In this document: positions 16,717 through 25,829 of the stretch, piece after piece
Numbering within the stretch: the first letter of the stretch is position 1
Layout: every line of letters begins with the position of its first letter
Origin: Streptomyces griseoluteus
GTDB taxonomy: Bacteria; Actinomycetota; Actinomycetes; Streptomycetales; Streptomycetaceae
DNA length: 44,628 bases
Reading direction: 5' to 3'
NCBI GenBank assembly: GCA_000717735.1
Contig: JOBE01000053.1
Coordinates: 1 to 44,628 of the forward strand
The notes under the pieces: generated by a model
The model's input: only the letters and a program-made list of their open reading frames with translations
Database searches by the model: none
What the model was told of the DNA's origin: nothing
Made by a program: the position numbers and the translations under genes

Positions 16717-17907
16717 ATGGTTTCTGCGTACGCGGAACTGGAAGGGCGGATGCGCGACCGGCTCGGGGGCAGGGAGTGCCTCTACGTGCCGTCGTGCCGC
16801 TTCGGGCTCTATCTCGCGCTGCGCCACTGGTGTGAACCCGGTGGCCGGGTGCTGATGTCGCCGGTCAACGACGACGTCATCTTCTTCGTCGTGCTCGCCG
16901 CCGGGCTCCGCCCGGTGCAGGCGCCGCTCGATCCCCTGGACGGTTCGATCGACCCGGCCGCCGTGCCCGAATCCGTCTGGCAGGGCCTCTCCGCCGTCGT
17001 CACCACCAATCTGTACGGGAACCCCGACCCGGCGCCGGAGCTGCGGGCCCGGTGCGACCGGCTCGGCATCCCGCTGATCGAGGACGCGGCCCACGCGATC
17101 GGCTCCACCGTCGGCGGCCGCCCGGTCGGCACGTACGGCGAGGCCTCCGTCTTCAGCCTCTCGAAGCACACCGCCGCCAAGACCGGCGGCTTCCTCGCCC
17201 TCGCCGACCCGGCACGGCGCGAGGAACTCGCCGCCGCCCGCGACGCGTTGCTGCACCCGCGCCGCAGGACCGGCGAACTCGCCTACCTGGCACGGCCGTA
17301 CGCGGAGGCCGCCGTGCGCGGTCTGCGCCTGGTCAGGGCCGCCCGCGCCACCCTGCGGCTCCTCGGCACGGAGGAACGGACCGAGATACGGATGCCGCTG
17401 CGCGCCGACGCGCTCGCCCGGGCCCTCCCGGCCGCGCCCGCGCTCGAACCCTTCCACTCCTGGGTCAGGGTCGACATGCACGACTACCGGCTCGGGCCCG
17501 GCCCCGGCCGGCTCCGACGCACCACCCGCAGGCTGGCCCGGCTCGACGACGTCCTCGCCGCCCACCGCGCGGGCACGGAGCGGCTCCTGGCGAGCGAGTA
17601 CGGCACGCCAGGGGACGGCGGTGTCCAGCCGCTGTTCCGGGTGCCGCTGCTCGTCGACGACCGGGACGCGGCCATCGCCGCCCTCGCCCGGCGCCGGATC
17701 ACCACCGGCTACCTCTACGACCCGCCGCTCGACAGCTACGCGGGCGAGGCGTTCACCGACCTCTCGCCCGCCCCGGAACCGGCCGCCCGGTTCGCCCGGC
17801 ACGCCCTGCCGGTCGACCCGCGCCGGGCCGACGAGGTCCTCGCCGTGCTCCGTACCGCAGGGATCCGCCCCGCGCACCTGTCGCCGACCCCCGGCGGGGC
17901 CCGGTGA
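16717..17907 (+). CDS. DegT/DnrJ/EryC1/StrS-type aminotransferase
   Basis: A 396-residue PLP enzyme of the sugar aminotransferase fold. IEDAAHAIGS carries the PLP-ring Asp123, and VFSLSKHTAAKTGG places the Schiff-base lysine at Lys150. The final domain has FARHALPVDPRR. Members transaminate 3- or 4-keto nucleotide sugars, but the substrate cannot be inferred. Family members are usually somewhat more conserved around the lysine, so this one is divergent. ATG 16717 follows a G-run (AGGGGGG) serving as ribosome binding site. Its TGA overlaps the flippase GTG (GTGA), so the pair is coupled. It probably supplies an amino sugar for the neighbouring glycan genes. Confidence 0.82.
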   Translation: MVSAYAELEGRMRDRLGGRECLYVPSCRFGLYLALRHWCEPGGRVLMSPVNDDVIFFVVLAAGLRPVQAPLDPLDGSIDPAAVPESVWQGLSAVVTTNLYGNPDPAPELRARCDRLGIPLIEDAAHAIGSTVGGRPVGTYGEASVFSLSKHTAAKTGGFLALADPARREELAAARDALLHPRRRTGELAYLARPYAEAAVRGLRLVRAARATLRLLGTEERTEIRMPLRADALARALPAAPALEPFHSWVRVDMHDYRLGPGPGRLRRTTRRLARLDDVLAAHRAGTERLLASEYGTPGDGGVQPLFRVPLLVDDRDAAIAALARRRITTGYLYDPPLDSYAGEAFTDLSPAPEPAARFARHALPVDPRRADEVLAVLRTAGIRPAHLSPTPGGAR

Positions 17908-19985
17908 CCGAGTCCGTACGGCTGCGGGGTGCGGACCACCCGGCGGCCGAGGAGCCCAAGGGCGCCCCCGCACCGGAACACCCCGCGGAGAACGGCGAGG
18001 GCTCCCTGTTCCGCAACGCGTACGCGCTGATGCTCTCCACCGGCGTCTCCGCCGCCCTCGGGCTCGGCTTCTGGCTCGTCGCCGCCCGCTACTACACGGA
18101 GGAGGCCGTGGGGCAGGGCTCCGCCGCCATCGCCGCGCAGCGGATGCTCGCCTCCCTCACCGCGACGACGCTGACCGGCGCGGTCGTCCGGTACGTACCC
18201 AGGGCCGGGCGCGCCACCGGTCCCCTCGTGGTGCGCCTGTACCTGGTCAGCACCCTGGTCGTGGGCGTCGCCTGCGGGGTCTTCCTGCTCACCCTGGACT
18301 GGTGGGGACCGTCGTACGCCCCCCTCGGCACTCTCTCCGCCGGCATCTTCTTCACGGCCGCCAGCATCGGCTGGGCCCTGCTCACCCTCCAGGACGCCGT
18401 CCTCACCGGGCTGAGACGGGCCATCTGGGTCCCCGTCGGCAACGCCGTCTTCTCGCTCGGCAAGCTCGTCCTGCTCGTCGTCCTCGCCGTCGGCCTGCCG
18501 GTGCTCGGCGTCTTCGTCTCCTGGGCGGCGGCGATCGCGCTCTCCGTGGTGCCGGTCGGCTGGCTCGTCTTCCGGCGCCTCATCCCCCGGCAGGAGCAGG
18601 CCGACCGGGACCGCGAGCCGCCCAGCCTGCGCGAGATCGGCCGGTTCCTCGCCGGGGACTCGGTGGGCTCCGTCTTCAGCCTGCTGATGATCAGCCTGCT
18701 GCCGATGATGGTCGCCGTCCGCTTCGACGCCGCCCACAACGCCTTCTTCTACACGGCGTACACCGTCGGCGGCACGATGGAGTTCATGGCCATCAACATG
18801 GCCTCCTCGCTCACCGCGCACGCCTCGCACAGCCCCGGCTCCCTCGCCGAGGGGGTCAGGGGCGCGCTGCGCCGCATGGTGCTGCTGCTCGTCCCGGTCG
18901 TCCTCTTCCTCGTCGTCCTCGCCCCGCTGCTCCTGGCGCCCTTCGGGGCGGAGTACGCCGAGAACGGCACGACGGTCCTTCGGCTGCTCGCCGCCGCCGC
19001 GCTGCCCCGGGTCGCCGTCGAGCTGTACATCGGCGTGCTGCGCGTCCAGGGCCGTACGGGCATGCTCGCCGCCCTCCAGGGCGCGATGTGCGTCCTGGTG
19101 CTCGGCAGCGCGGCGTTCCTCCTCGGGCCGCTCGGCATCGCGGGGGCCGGGTACGCCGTCCTCGGGGGAATGACCGTGATGGCGGTCGTGTGCGTGCCGG
19201 GTCTGCGGGCCGCGCTCAAGGGCAGGGCGCCCCGGGTCCAGGAGCGCGCGAAGGACGCCTACGGCACCAACTGGGCCCGGGAGAGCGCGTATCTGCGCGG
19301 GGCGCACGAGTCGGTGACGCCGGCGTTCGGGATCCCGGTGTACGTACCCGGGCAGCGGACCGGCGAGCCGACGGGTCTCCTGGGAAAGCCCGCGCCCGAG
19401 CCGCCGGACGCGGCACCCGCCCCCAGCGGGTGGACGGTCGGCGTGTGGCTGCTCCTCGGCCTGGCCGCCGGGCTCTTCTGGCTGCCGCTCGCCCGCTCGG
19501 GGATGCTCGACGTGGAGCGGATCTCCGGCACCGGTCTGCTGACCGCGCTCCCGCCCGTCACGCTGGCCGCCGGGCTGCTGCTCGTCGCCCTCCAGGGCGC
19601 CGCCGTCGGACTGCGGGTCTTCCGGCCGGTGTTCGCCGGAACGGTCCTGCTCGCCACCTTCCTCGCCCTGCACACCGCGCCGCCGCTGCTCGGTCTGCGG
19701 CCCGCGGAGGCGGGCGGGCCGGGGGCCGCGCTCCTGGGCGACGGGGCGGAACGGGCCGTCGCCCCGATCGCCCTCCAGGCGCTGTGCCTGCTGCTCGCGG
19801 CCGTGCTGCTGCGGGTGCTCGGCGTGGGCGACCGGGTCACGGCCGGGGTGGTGTGGGTCCTGGTCTGGGCGGGCTGGGCGGGGCAGCAGGCCTTCGCCAC
19901 CGCCCCGCTCCCGCTGTTCCTTGGCCTGGCCGGTGCCACGATGGCGGTGTGCGCCTTCCGGGGCCTCGCGGCGGGCCGCCGCTGA
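17904..19985 (+). CDS. Polysaccharide flippase with fused C-terminal membrane domain
   Basis: A 693-residue polytopic protein. Residues about 35-450 form a Wzx/MVF-type lipid-linked oligosaccharide flippase with about 12-14 hydrophobic helices (RNAYALMLSTGVSAALGLGF; MMVAVRFDAAHNAFFYTAY). A hydrophilic linker (about 450-508) rich in Pro and Gly follows. A further region of about 185 residues with six hydrophobic segments comes next (VGVWLLLGLAAGLF to CAFRGLAAGRR). Flippases are usually 450-500 residues, so the second half is an added domain that I do not recognise. Start GTG 17904 overlaps the aminotransferase stop. It ends 9 bases from the convergent GH26-like gene. Confidence 0.83.
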   Translation: MTESVRLRGADHPAAEEPKGAPAPEHPAENGEGSLFRNAYALMLSTGVSAALGLGFWLVAARYYTEEAVGQGSAAIAAQRMLASLTATTLTGAVVRYVPRAGRATGPLVVRLYLVSTLVVGVACGVFLLTLDWWGPSYAPLGTLSAGIFFTAASIGWALLTLQDAVLTGLRRAIWVPVGNAVFSLGKLVLLVVLAVGLPVLGVFVSWAAAIALSVVPVGWLVFRRLIPRQEQADRDREPPSLREIGRFLAGDSVGSVFSLLMISLLPMMVAVRFDAAHNAFFYTAYTVGGTMEFMAINMASSLTAHASHSPGSLAEGVRGALRRMVLLLVPVVLFLVVLAPLLLAPFGAEYAENGTTVLRLLAAAALPRVAVELYIGVLRVQGRTGMLAALQGAMCVLVLGSAAFLLGPLGIAGAGYAVLGGMTVMAVVCVPGLRAALKGRAPRVQERAKDAYGTNWARESAYLRGAHESVTPAFGIPVYVPGQRTGEPTGLLGKPAPEPPDAAPAPSGWTVGVWLLLGLAAGLFWLPLARSGMLDVERISGTGLLTALPPVTLAAGLLLVALQGAAVGLRVFRPVFAGTVLLATFLALHTAPPLLGLRPAEAGGPGAALLGDGAERAVAPIALQALCLLLAAVLLRVLGVGDRVTAGVVWVLVWAGWAGQQAFATAPLPLFLGLAGATMAVCAFRGLAAGRR

Positions 19986-19994
19986 CGCGCCCGC

Positions 19995-21056
19995 TCAGCC
20001 CCGCGGCACCTCCTGCCGGAAGTACGGGTCCTGGCCCGCGATCCGGTAGCCGTCGAGGCCGGGCCCGGAGTCGATGGTCAGGTCACAGCCGGGTCCGGGC
20101 ACGGCACGGTTCCAGTGCACGTACGCCTTCACCTCCGGCAGCGTCGGTGCGACCTTCGGGATGGCGGTGTACCAGTCACGCTGCCGTTCGGGCCGCTCCG
20201 GGTCGGGGGCGGTGGAGAACTCGGAGAGCATGACGGGCTTGTCGGCGGAGATGTTCTTCCGGAGCCAGTCGTAGCTGGGCCGCTGGCTTTTGTCGAAGTC
20301 CAGCCAGTTCGGCGACTTGTGGCAGAGGTAGTAGTTGTACTGGTCCATGCCGATCCAGTCGACGTAGTCGTCGCCGGGGTAGAGCTGTTTCATCAGGGCG
20401 GCGTTGCCGAGGTAGCCGGAGACCGTCCACACCCACACCACGTTGGTGACGCCGAGCTTCTCGAAGCGGTCGCGGACGTGGCGGTAGGCGGCGACGTACT
20501 CCTGCGGGGTCCCGGCGCCCTGTTCGATGCGGAAGTCGGCCTCCTGGTCGAACGAGAAGAAGACCCGCTTGCCGTACTCCTTGACGCGGAGGGCCTGCGG
20601 GTCGATGACGGAGGTGTCGTACGTCCCCGAGGCGATGTTCTTCCAGCCGAGCTGCCTCTCGGTCCAGTTGGCGTGGTGCTTCTCGGTCCACACCGTGGAC
20701 TCCCAGGCCAGCATGAGGAGCCGTTCGCGGCCGAGCTCCCGCTCGTCGGGGGTGAGAAGCTCGCCGTCGGCCTTGGTCCCCGACATGTCGTGGTAGGTGT
20801 ACACGAGGTCGAGCTTGCGGCCGATCTTCTTCTCGAAGGCGTACACGGGCCGGGTGAGGGAGCTGTCCTCGTCGTACGGGATGTACGCGCCCCACCAGGC
20901 TCCGCACGGTGCGACGAGCGCGGTGTCGGGGGCGCAGCGGTCGTCGTCCTCGGCGAGGGTCGACCAGACCCCCAGACCGGCGGTCAGCGCACCGACGGCG
21001 GCGAGCGCCACGGCGATCCGCGTCCAGGGGTCCCCCTTGCCGTGCCGCCCGGTCAT
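19995..21056 (-). CDS. GH26-like secreted or membrane-anchored glycoside hydrolase
   Basis: A 353-residue protein with an uncleaved-looking N-terminal hydrophobic segment (about 13-33), then a catalytic domain resembling GH26 beta-mannanases: GAWWGAYIPYDED, KRVFFSFDQEADF with probable acid/base Glu172, NVVWVWTVSGY, YVDWIGMDQYNYY and PVMLSEFST with probable nucleophile Glu279. GH26 enzymes cut beta-1,4-mannans and related glucans. In an apparent glycan-synthesis locus it may trim or release the product rather than feed on it. ATG 21056 overlaps the upstream stop by four bases (ATGA). It is last of the leftward genes. Confidence 0.8.
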   Translation of the reverse strand: MTGRHGKGDPWTRIAVALAAVGALTAGLGVWSTLAEDDDRCAPDTALVAPCGAWWGAYIPYDEDSSLTRPVYAFEKKIGRKLDLVYTYHDMSGTKADGELLTPDERELGRERLLMLAWESTVWTEKHHANWTERQLGWKNIASGTYDTSVIDPQALRVKEYGKRVFFSFDQEADFRIEQGAGTPQEYVAAYRHVRDRFEKLGVTNVVWVWTVSGYLGNAALMKQLYPGDDYVDWIGMDQYNYYLCHKSPNWLDFDKSQRPSYDWLRKNISADKPVMLSEFSTAPDPERPERQRDWYTAIPKVAPTLPEVKAYVHWNRAVPGPGCDLTIDSGPGLDGYRIAGQDPYFRQEVPRG

Positions 21057-21505
21057 CGCCCCCCACCGGGCCTTCGTTTACGGAACCGGGGGAAGCCCCG
21101 CGCGCTGTCGGACCTGGCGCCGTCCCGCTCGACGGCGCCGCGCGTGGCGGCCGGCAGCGGCACGCCGGGCAGCAGGGCGGCGACGGTCACGAAGAGCGCG
21201 AGGACGCCGAGGAAGACCGTCAGGGAGAAGGACTTCGTCAGGAACAGGGTGGTCGCGGCGAGGGTGGCCACGGAGAGGCTGACGGGTGCGGCGAGCGCAA
21301 GGGCTTCCAGGCGGGCACCGGGCCGCAGTCCGAACGGCTGCGGGAGCAGCAGGGCGAGGCCCGGGGCGAGGACGACGAAGACGAGGACGGGGATCCAGCG
21401 CAGCGGGGAGCCGCCGGGGAACGCGGTCGCGGCGAGGGCGATCCATCCGGAGGCCGCGAGGGCGGCTCTGCGCTGGACGCGCGGGGTCAGGCGTGGGTGG
21501 GCCAT
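21053..21505 (-). CDS. Small four-helix membrane protein, unknown
   Basis: A 150-residue protein with four hydrophobic segments (about 14-30, 36-54, 68-90 and 93-114) and a basic, disordered tail. It shows no recognised domain. It is translationally coupled to the GH26-like gene downstream (ATGA) and lies 51 bases after the large polytopic protein. It is probably an accessory of that protein or of the hydrolase; this is inferred from position only. Confidence 0.65.
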   Translation of the reverse strand: MAHPRLTPRVQRRAALAASGWIALAATAFPGGSPLRWIPVLVFVVLAPGLALLLPQPFGLRPGARLEALALAAPVSLSVATLAATTLFLTKSFSLTVFLGVLALFVTVAALLPGVPLPAATRGAVERDGARSDSARGFPRFRKRRPGGGR

Positions 21506-21556
21506 GGCGTACCTACTCCTCGTGCGGGCGGTCTGCGGGGTGGGTGCGGGGCGGGT

Positions 21557-23482
21557 TCAGCCGCCGGTGGTGGGCCGGTAGCGGAGGACGAGCCCGTACG
21601 GGCCCTCCTCCACGACCGCGAAGAGCGGGGAGCTCTTGAGGGCCTCGCGGAGGGTGTCGAAGCCGCCTTCGGGAAGGTAGCCCTCGCCGATGACGGCCTC
21701 GCCCTGGGTCGGGGTGAGGATCACGTAGGCGGGGCGGCCCGCCGGGATGCCGCCGGCGAGGTAGCCGGCCGGGTCCTTCAGCATGCGGAGGTTCTCGTCG
21801 ACCTCCTGCTCGGTGAAGAACCAGCGCTCGTAGTGGTCGTAGCGGTAGTACGAGTCGGCGAAGGCGCCGGTCGCGGCGAGGACGAGCGCCCCTTCGGGCG
21901 CCCGGTCGAAGGCGCGGCGGGTGAGGGCCGTCTCGCCGGGCGGCGCGTAGTGCATGCCCTCCTTGCCGTAGTACGAGGGCAGGAAGCCGGCGAGCAGGGC
22001 GACGAGGGTGACGGGCAGGGCGACGGCTGTGGTGCGGCGGGCGATTTTGGCGGCGCGGCTCGCGGCCCCGGTGGCGGGGACGAGCGCGGCGGCGGCGAAG
22101 AAGGCCGCGCCGGGCAGGCCGAAGAGGTAGACCCGGAAGATCATCTCTCCGCCGTAGTCGTTCACGGCGAACATCGGGAGCGGTGCGGCGGCGGCGAGTA
22201 CCAGCGGCAGGGCACTGCGGGCCAGCTTGCGGCGGAGCAGTACGGCCGCGGCGGCGAGTCCGCCGACGGCGAGGACCATCAGGACGTTGGCACTGCCGAC
22301 CAGCTCGGGGCCGGGGCCCGTGGGGTCGCCCGCGAAGCCGGGGCGGGAGTTGCCGAGGAGGTCTCCGGCCTTCTCGCGCAGGGTGCCGAGGGTGTCGAGA
22401 AAGAGCTCCCGGCCCATGGTGAGGTTCCAGACCAGCATGATCAGGCCGGCGGTGACGAGGAGCCCGAAGTTGCGGTACCGGCGGGTGAGGCAGAGGGCGA
22501 AGAGGCTCGCGCACAGCATCACGGGGGTGAGCTGGTGGGAGGCGTTGATGGTCGCGATCACCGGGACCAGGAAGAGGACGGCGACCGCGCGCTGCCGGGT
22601 GGTCGTGGGCGGCGGTACGGACGCGGCGGCCGGGTCGAGCGCGGAGCGGTCGCGGAGCGCGCCCGCCGAGCCGGGCAGGACGAAGTGCCGGACGACGACG
22701 GCGAAGACGGTGAGGTAGAGCAGGTACGAGAAGCCCTGCGGGGACAGGTAGTCCTGGCCGACCCAGTTCGCCAGCTGGAAGATCCACACCCCGGTCCACA
22801 CGAGCCGCCAGTCGTCGCTGAACGTGCGGTAGACGAGGATGAGGACGGGCACGGTGAGCAGACCGAGCGCGACGGGGGCCCAGTTGATGAACGAGGCGGC
22901 GGCGTCGACGCCGAAGGCGCGGACGAGGGCCGCGTCGAGGGAGAAGAAGCCGGGCCACTGGTCGTAGGCGGACATGCCGCCGGAGAGCTCCCGTCCGGGG
23001 TGGACGGTGCCTTCGGTGAGCAGCCGGCTGATGATCGCGTCGTGCTTGGACGCCCAGGCGTAGCGGACGGTGTCGTAGAGGATCGCGGGCGGCGCCTTGA
23101 GGGCGACGAGCATGGCCGCGCAGTAGGTGGCGGGCCAGAGGGGCGCGGTGCCCGCGCGCCGCAGCGTGAGGACGAAGCCGCAGGTCAGGACGGCGAGGGC
23201 GGCGTAGAAGGCGAGGGGGAAGCGGTCGAGGAGGCCGAACTCCTCGATGCTCCGGAAGTCGATGCCGGGCAGCGCCCAGAGCCAGAGCACCGCGGCGACG
23301 AGGAGGAGGGCCGCGTTGAGGGCGTCCGGGGTCCGGAGCGCGGCGGCGGGGCCGGTCCGGCGGCGGGGGGCCGCCGGGCCCGGCTCGGCCTCCCGCTCCA
23401 CGGCCTCCCGGCCCTCCGCGACGGGCTGCGACGGCACGCCGTCGCTCCCGGTCACCGGTGTTGATGGCACTTGGTGCTGCAC
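21557..23482 (-). CDS. Large polytopic membrane protein, GT-C-like
   Basis: A 641-residue membrane protein. A Pro/Glu-rich cytoplasmic N-terminus of about 55 residues precedes 11-13 hydrophobic helices and a C-terminal soluble part of about 110 residues (from about 530). The loop after the early helices, YDTVRYAWASKHDAIISRLL to MSAYDQWPGFFSL, resembles GT-C polyprenyl-phosphate glycosyltransferases, with acidic Asp residues. A Wzy-like polymerase is an alternative. GTG 23482 is chosen because GGAG lies 7 bases upstream; an in-frame TTG at 23518 has no site. It starts the 3-gene group ending in the GH26-like gene. Confidence 0.68.
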   Translation of the reverse strand: MQHQVPSTPVTGSDGVPSQPVAEGREAVEREAEPGPAAPRRRTGPAAALRTPDALNAALLLVAAVLWLWALPGIDFRSIEEFGLLDRFPLAFYAALAVLTCGFVLTLRRAGTAPLWPATYCAAMLVALKAPPAILYDTVRYAWASKHDAIISRLLTEGTVHPGRELSGGMSAYDQWPGFFSLDAALVRAFGVDAAASFINWAPVALGLLTVPVLILVYRTFSDDWRLVWTGVWIFQLANWVGQDYLSPQGFSYLLYLTVFAVVVRHFVLPGSAGALRDRSALDPAAASVPPPTTTRQRAVAVLFLVPVIATINASHQLTPVMLCASLFALCLTRRYRNFGLLVTAGLIMLVWNLTMGRELFLDTLGTLREKAGDLLGNSRPGFAGDPTGPGPELVGSANVLMVLAVGGLAAAAVLLRRKLARSALPLVLAAAAPLPMFAVNDYGGEMIFRVYLFGLPGAAFFAAAALVPATGAASRAAKIARRTTAVALPVTLVALLAGFLPSYYGKEGMHYAPPGETALTRRAFDRAPEGALVLAATGAFADSYYRYDHYERWFFTEQEVDENLRMLKDPAGYLAGGIPAGRPAYVILTPTQGEAVIGEGYLPEGGFDTLREALKSSPLFAVVEEGPYGLVLRYRPTTGG

Positions 23483-23547
23483 GACGACTCTCCCCCCACG
23501 GTCCCCTTGGCGAGACAAAGGAACGTACTTCGGTTATGTACGCACAT

Positions 23548-23576
23548 TCAACTCCCGTCTTCCGTACGCGAGTTGA
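23548..23576. promoter_or_regulatory. Inverted repeat upstream of GT-C-like gene
   Basis: TCAACTC (23548-23554) and GAGTTGA (23570-23576), arms of 7 bp with a 15-base spacer, lie about 70-95 bases upstream of GTG 23482. CGTAC (23524-23528) and GTACG (23538-23542) form a second, nearer dyad. The stretch is AT-rich for this window, consistent with a promoter/operator. Confidence 0.45.
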
Positions 23577-23598
23577 CGATCTTGACAGGTGGTGCGTC

Positions 23599-24408
23599 TC
23601 AGCCGGCGAACTCGGGACCCCTGAGCAGGGTGCGGGCCCTGCGGTACATCCGCCAGCCCACCGTGGGCAGTGAGTCCCGGTACGGAGCGGTCTTCGCGCC
23701 CCGGCCCTCCATCCACCGCTCCACGTCGGCGGCGGTGTGGGTGCGGCGCACGATGAGCCGGGCGATGCGGTAGATCTCGTCGTTCCCTGAACTCAGGGCG
23801 TGCCGGACGGCGGCTGCCGAGGTGTAGCCGGCGGCCGCGGCGGCCCGGCGCACGGCGGGGCTGTTGTAGCCGTGCGGGTAGGCGAGGTGCCGCACCTCGT
23901 GACCGAGGGCGTCCTCCAGGACCGCCTTGGACTCGCGCAGTTCGCGCCGGAGGGCGGCCGGGGTCAGGGTGTCGAGCTGCGCGTGGGTGGCGGTGTGGGC
24001 ACCGACCTCCATCCCGTACTCCTCCAGGCGCGGCACCTGGGCGAGGGTCATCATCGGCGCGGGGGGCAGGAGGCAGGGCCGGCCCCGGGTGATGGCCCCG
24101 GTGGTGAGGTAGGCGGTGGCCGGCAGGCCCCGGGCCGCGAGCGCCTCGGCCGTCGGCCCGACCAGGTCGGCGAAGCCGTCGTCGAAGGTGATGACGGCGG
24201 GCCGGTCCGGCAGCGGGGCCCCGGAGGCGAGGTACGCGGCCAGGGTGCCGACGGTGACCGGGGTGCGGCCGCTGGCGACGATCGCGTCGAGCTGCGAGGC
24301 GAACTCCGCGCGGCTGACGGTGAATTCGGCGATCCAGTCCGGAGGGTCGTCCATCACGGCGTGGTAGAGGAGGACGGGGATCCGGCCGGGGAGGGGGGCT
24401 GGGGTCAT
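23599..24408 (-). CDS. Polysaccharide deacetylase (NodB/CE4)
   Basis: A 269-residue carbohydrate esterase family 4 protein. Motif 1 VITFDDGFADL gives Asp76 and Asp77, motif 2 is HTATH (His138, His142), and motif 3 is HLAYPHGYNSPAVRR. Family members remove N-acetyl groups from polymeric amino sugars. No signal peptide is seen, so it is likely cytoplasmic or acts on a lipid-linked intermediate. ATG 24408 overlaps the GT2 stop (ATGA). It fits modification of an aminosugar polymer made by the neighbouring genes. Confidence 0.88.
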   Translation of the reverse strand: MTPAPLPGRIPVLLYHAVMDDPPDWIAEFTVSRAEFASQLDAIVASGRTPVTVGTLAAYLASGAPLPDRPAVITFDDGFADLVGPTAEALAARGLPATAYLTTGAITRGRPCLLPPAPMMTLAQVPRLEEYGMEVGAHTATHAQLDTLTPAALRRELRESKAVLEDALGHEVRHLAYPHGYNSPAVRRAAAAAGYTSAAAVRHALSSGNDEIYRIARLIVRRTHTAADVERWMEGRGAKTAPYRDSLPTVGWRMYRRARTLLRGPEFAG

Positions 24409-25709
24409 CGGGCACCCGCCTGCCTCAGCCGGGCTTTCGCGTATCCGATCGGGCCGTAGAGCATGCCGCGTCGCTCCAGTCGGGAGAGGCTTCGGGGCCA
24501 GGGGTGGTGGTGGGTGCCGTGGTCGCCGGGGACTCCGGCGCCGGCCGCCCCTCCGGCCGTCTCCCCGCGCCGGGCGGTCATCGTGCGGGCGTACGCGAGG
24601 CCGCGCGGCAGCCGGGCGAGCAGCGCGGGCAGCAGGCGCGGGCTGCGGACCAGGGTCGCGGTGAGGTAGGCGGTCAGGCCGGCGCCGTAGCCGTACGCCT
24701 GGTTCCGCAGGTCCTGCCAGGTGTCGCGGTGGTGGTGCCAGACGAGCGCCTCCGCGGTGTAGCGGAGCCGGAAGCCGGCGGAGAGGACGGCGACGAAGGC
24801 GTACAGGTCGTCGCCGCCCTTCGCCGCCGTCCCGGTGCCGGTCGCCGGGTCGAAGCCGCCGACCTGGCGGAGGGCGTCCGCCCGGAAGGCCATGTTGGCG
24901 CCGGAGCCGAAGCTGCCCGCGGTGAACGGGAAGAGCGGTTCGTCGGCGGGCGGCTCCGCCGGGTCGTACAGGCGGGGCGCGAAGCCCTTGGCGAAGCCGC
25001 CGTGCGATTCGAGGAGGACCTGCGCGGGAGTGCCGAGCCGGGCGGGCAGGATCAGTCCGGTGACACAGCCGAGTCCCGGGTCGGCGGCGAACGGCTCCGT
25101 GAGCGCGGTCAGCCAGTGCGGGTCGGCGATCACGTCGTCGTCGGTGAAGGCGAGGACGGTCCCGCCGGCGGCGGCGAGCCCCGCGTTGTGGGCGACGGCG
25201 AGCCCCGGGGTGTCCTCGCGGACGTACCGGACACGGTCGGTGTACTTCCCCGTCACGAGGTCGTACGTGTCCGTGGACCAGGGCGCGTTGTCGACGACGA
25301 CGACCTCGAAGTCGGGGTGGTCCTGGACGAGGAGCGAGTCCAGGGCGCGGGCGAGCTGCTCGGGGCGCTCACGGGTGGCGACGACGACGGACGTACGGGG
25401 AGGGGCGAGCCTTCCGGAGCTCCCGGTCCGGGCGGCGGCGAGCCGCTCGGCGTCGCCGCGCGGCCCGGACGACGCGAGCCGCTCGCGGGCGAGGGCGCCG
25501 AGCACCGGGGCCGGATCCTCGCCCGCCGCGACGGTCCCGACGACGGTGGCGACGGGCCGGCCCCGGAGCCGTACGAGCGCGTACACGTCACCGTCCACGA
25601 GGGCCGGGCCGCCGGGCGCGGGCCGGAGCGACAGGACGGTCCCGTCGGGCGCGTCGAGATCGAGCTCGGCGACGGAGAGGGCGCGGACGCGGGGCGGTCG
25701 ACTGCTCAA
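24405..25709 (-). CDS. Family 2 glycosyltransferase
   Basis: A 434-residue GT2 enzyme. The GT-A core begins at about 105 with SVVVATRERPEQLARAL; the DXD motif is FTDDD (Asp190-192) and later landmarks are GSGANMAFRADAL and the acceptor-site GGDDLYA. The N-terminal ~100 residues, conserved by position but not recognised, precede the catalytic domain. No membrane helix is clear. The start is the TTG at 25709, with a G-run (GGGGGA) upstream; no better in-frame start precedes the GT core. Translationally coupled to the deacetylase. The sugar donor is unknown. Confidence 0.82.
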   Translation of the reverse strand: MSSRPPRVRALSVAELDLDAPDGTVLSLRPAPGGPALVDGDVYALVRLRGRPVATVVGTVAAGEDPAPVLGALARERLASSGPRGDAERLAAARTGSSGRLAPPRTSVVVATRERPEQLARALDSLLVQDHPDFEVVVVDNAPWSTDTYDLVTGKYTDRVRYVREDTPGLAVAHNAGLAAAGGTVLAFTDDDVIADPHWLTALTEPFAADPGLGCVTGLILPARLGTPAQVLLESHGGFAKGFAPRLYDPAEPPADEPLFPFTAGSFGSGANMAFRADALRQVGGFDPATGTGTAAKGGDDLYAFVAVLSAGFRLRYTAEALVWHHHRDTWQDLRNQAYGYGAGLTAYLTATLVRSPRLLPALLARLPRGLAYARTMTARRGETAGGAAGAGVPGDHGTHHHPWPRSLSRLERRGMLYGPIGYAKARLRQAGAR

Positions 25710-25829
25710 CGGGGATCCCCCAGGGAGGTCAGGGAGGTACGGAGGGCGTTCGGGTACGGGGGCGGGCGGGCGCGGAGGGCGGTACGCGGCGGGGCGAAGG
25801 GCCCGGACCCGGGCGGGGAGCCGCCGCGG

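Noticed and set aside
17621..20233. 870-codon open frame opposite the flippase gene frame
   Set aside because: Arg/Pro/Ala-rich composition without domains; the flippase frame has the codon bias and helices.
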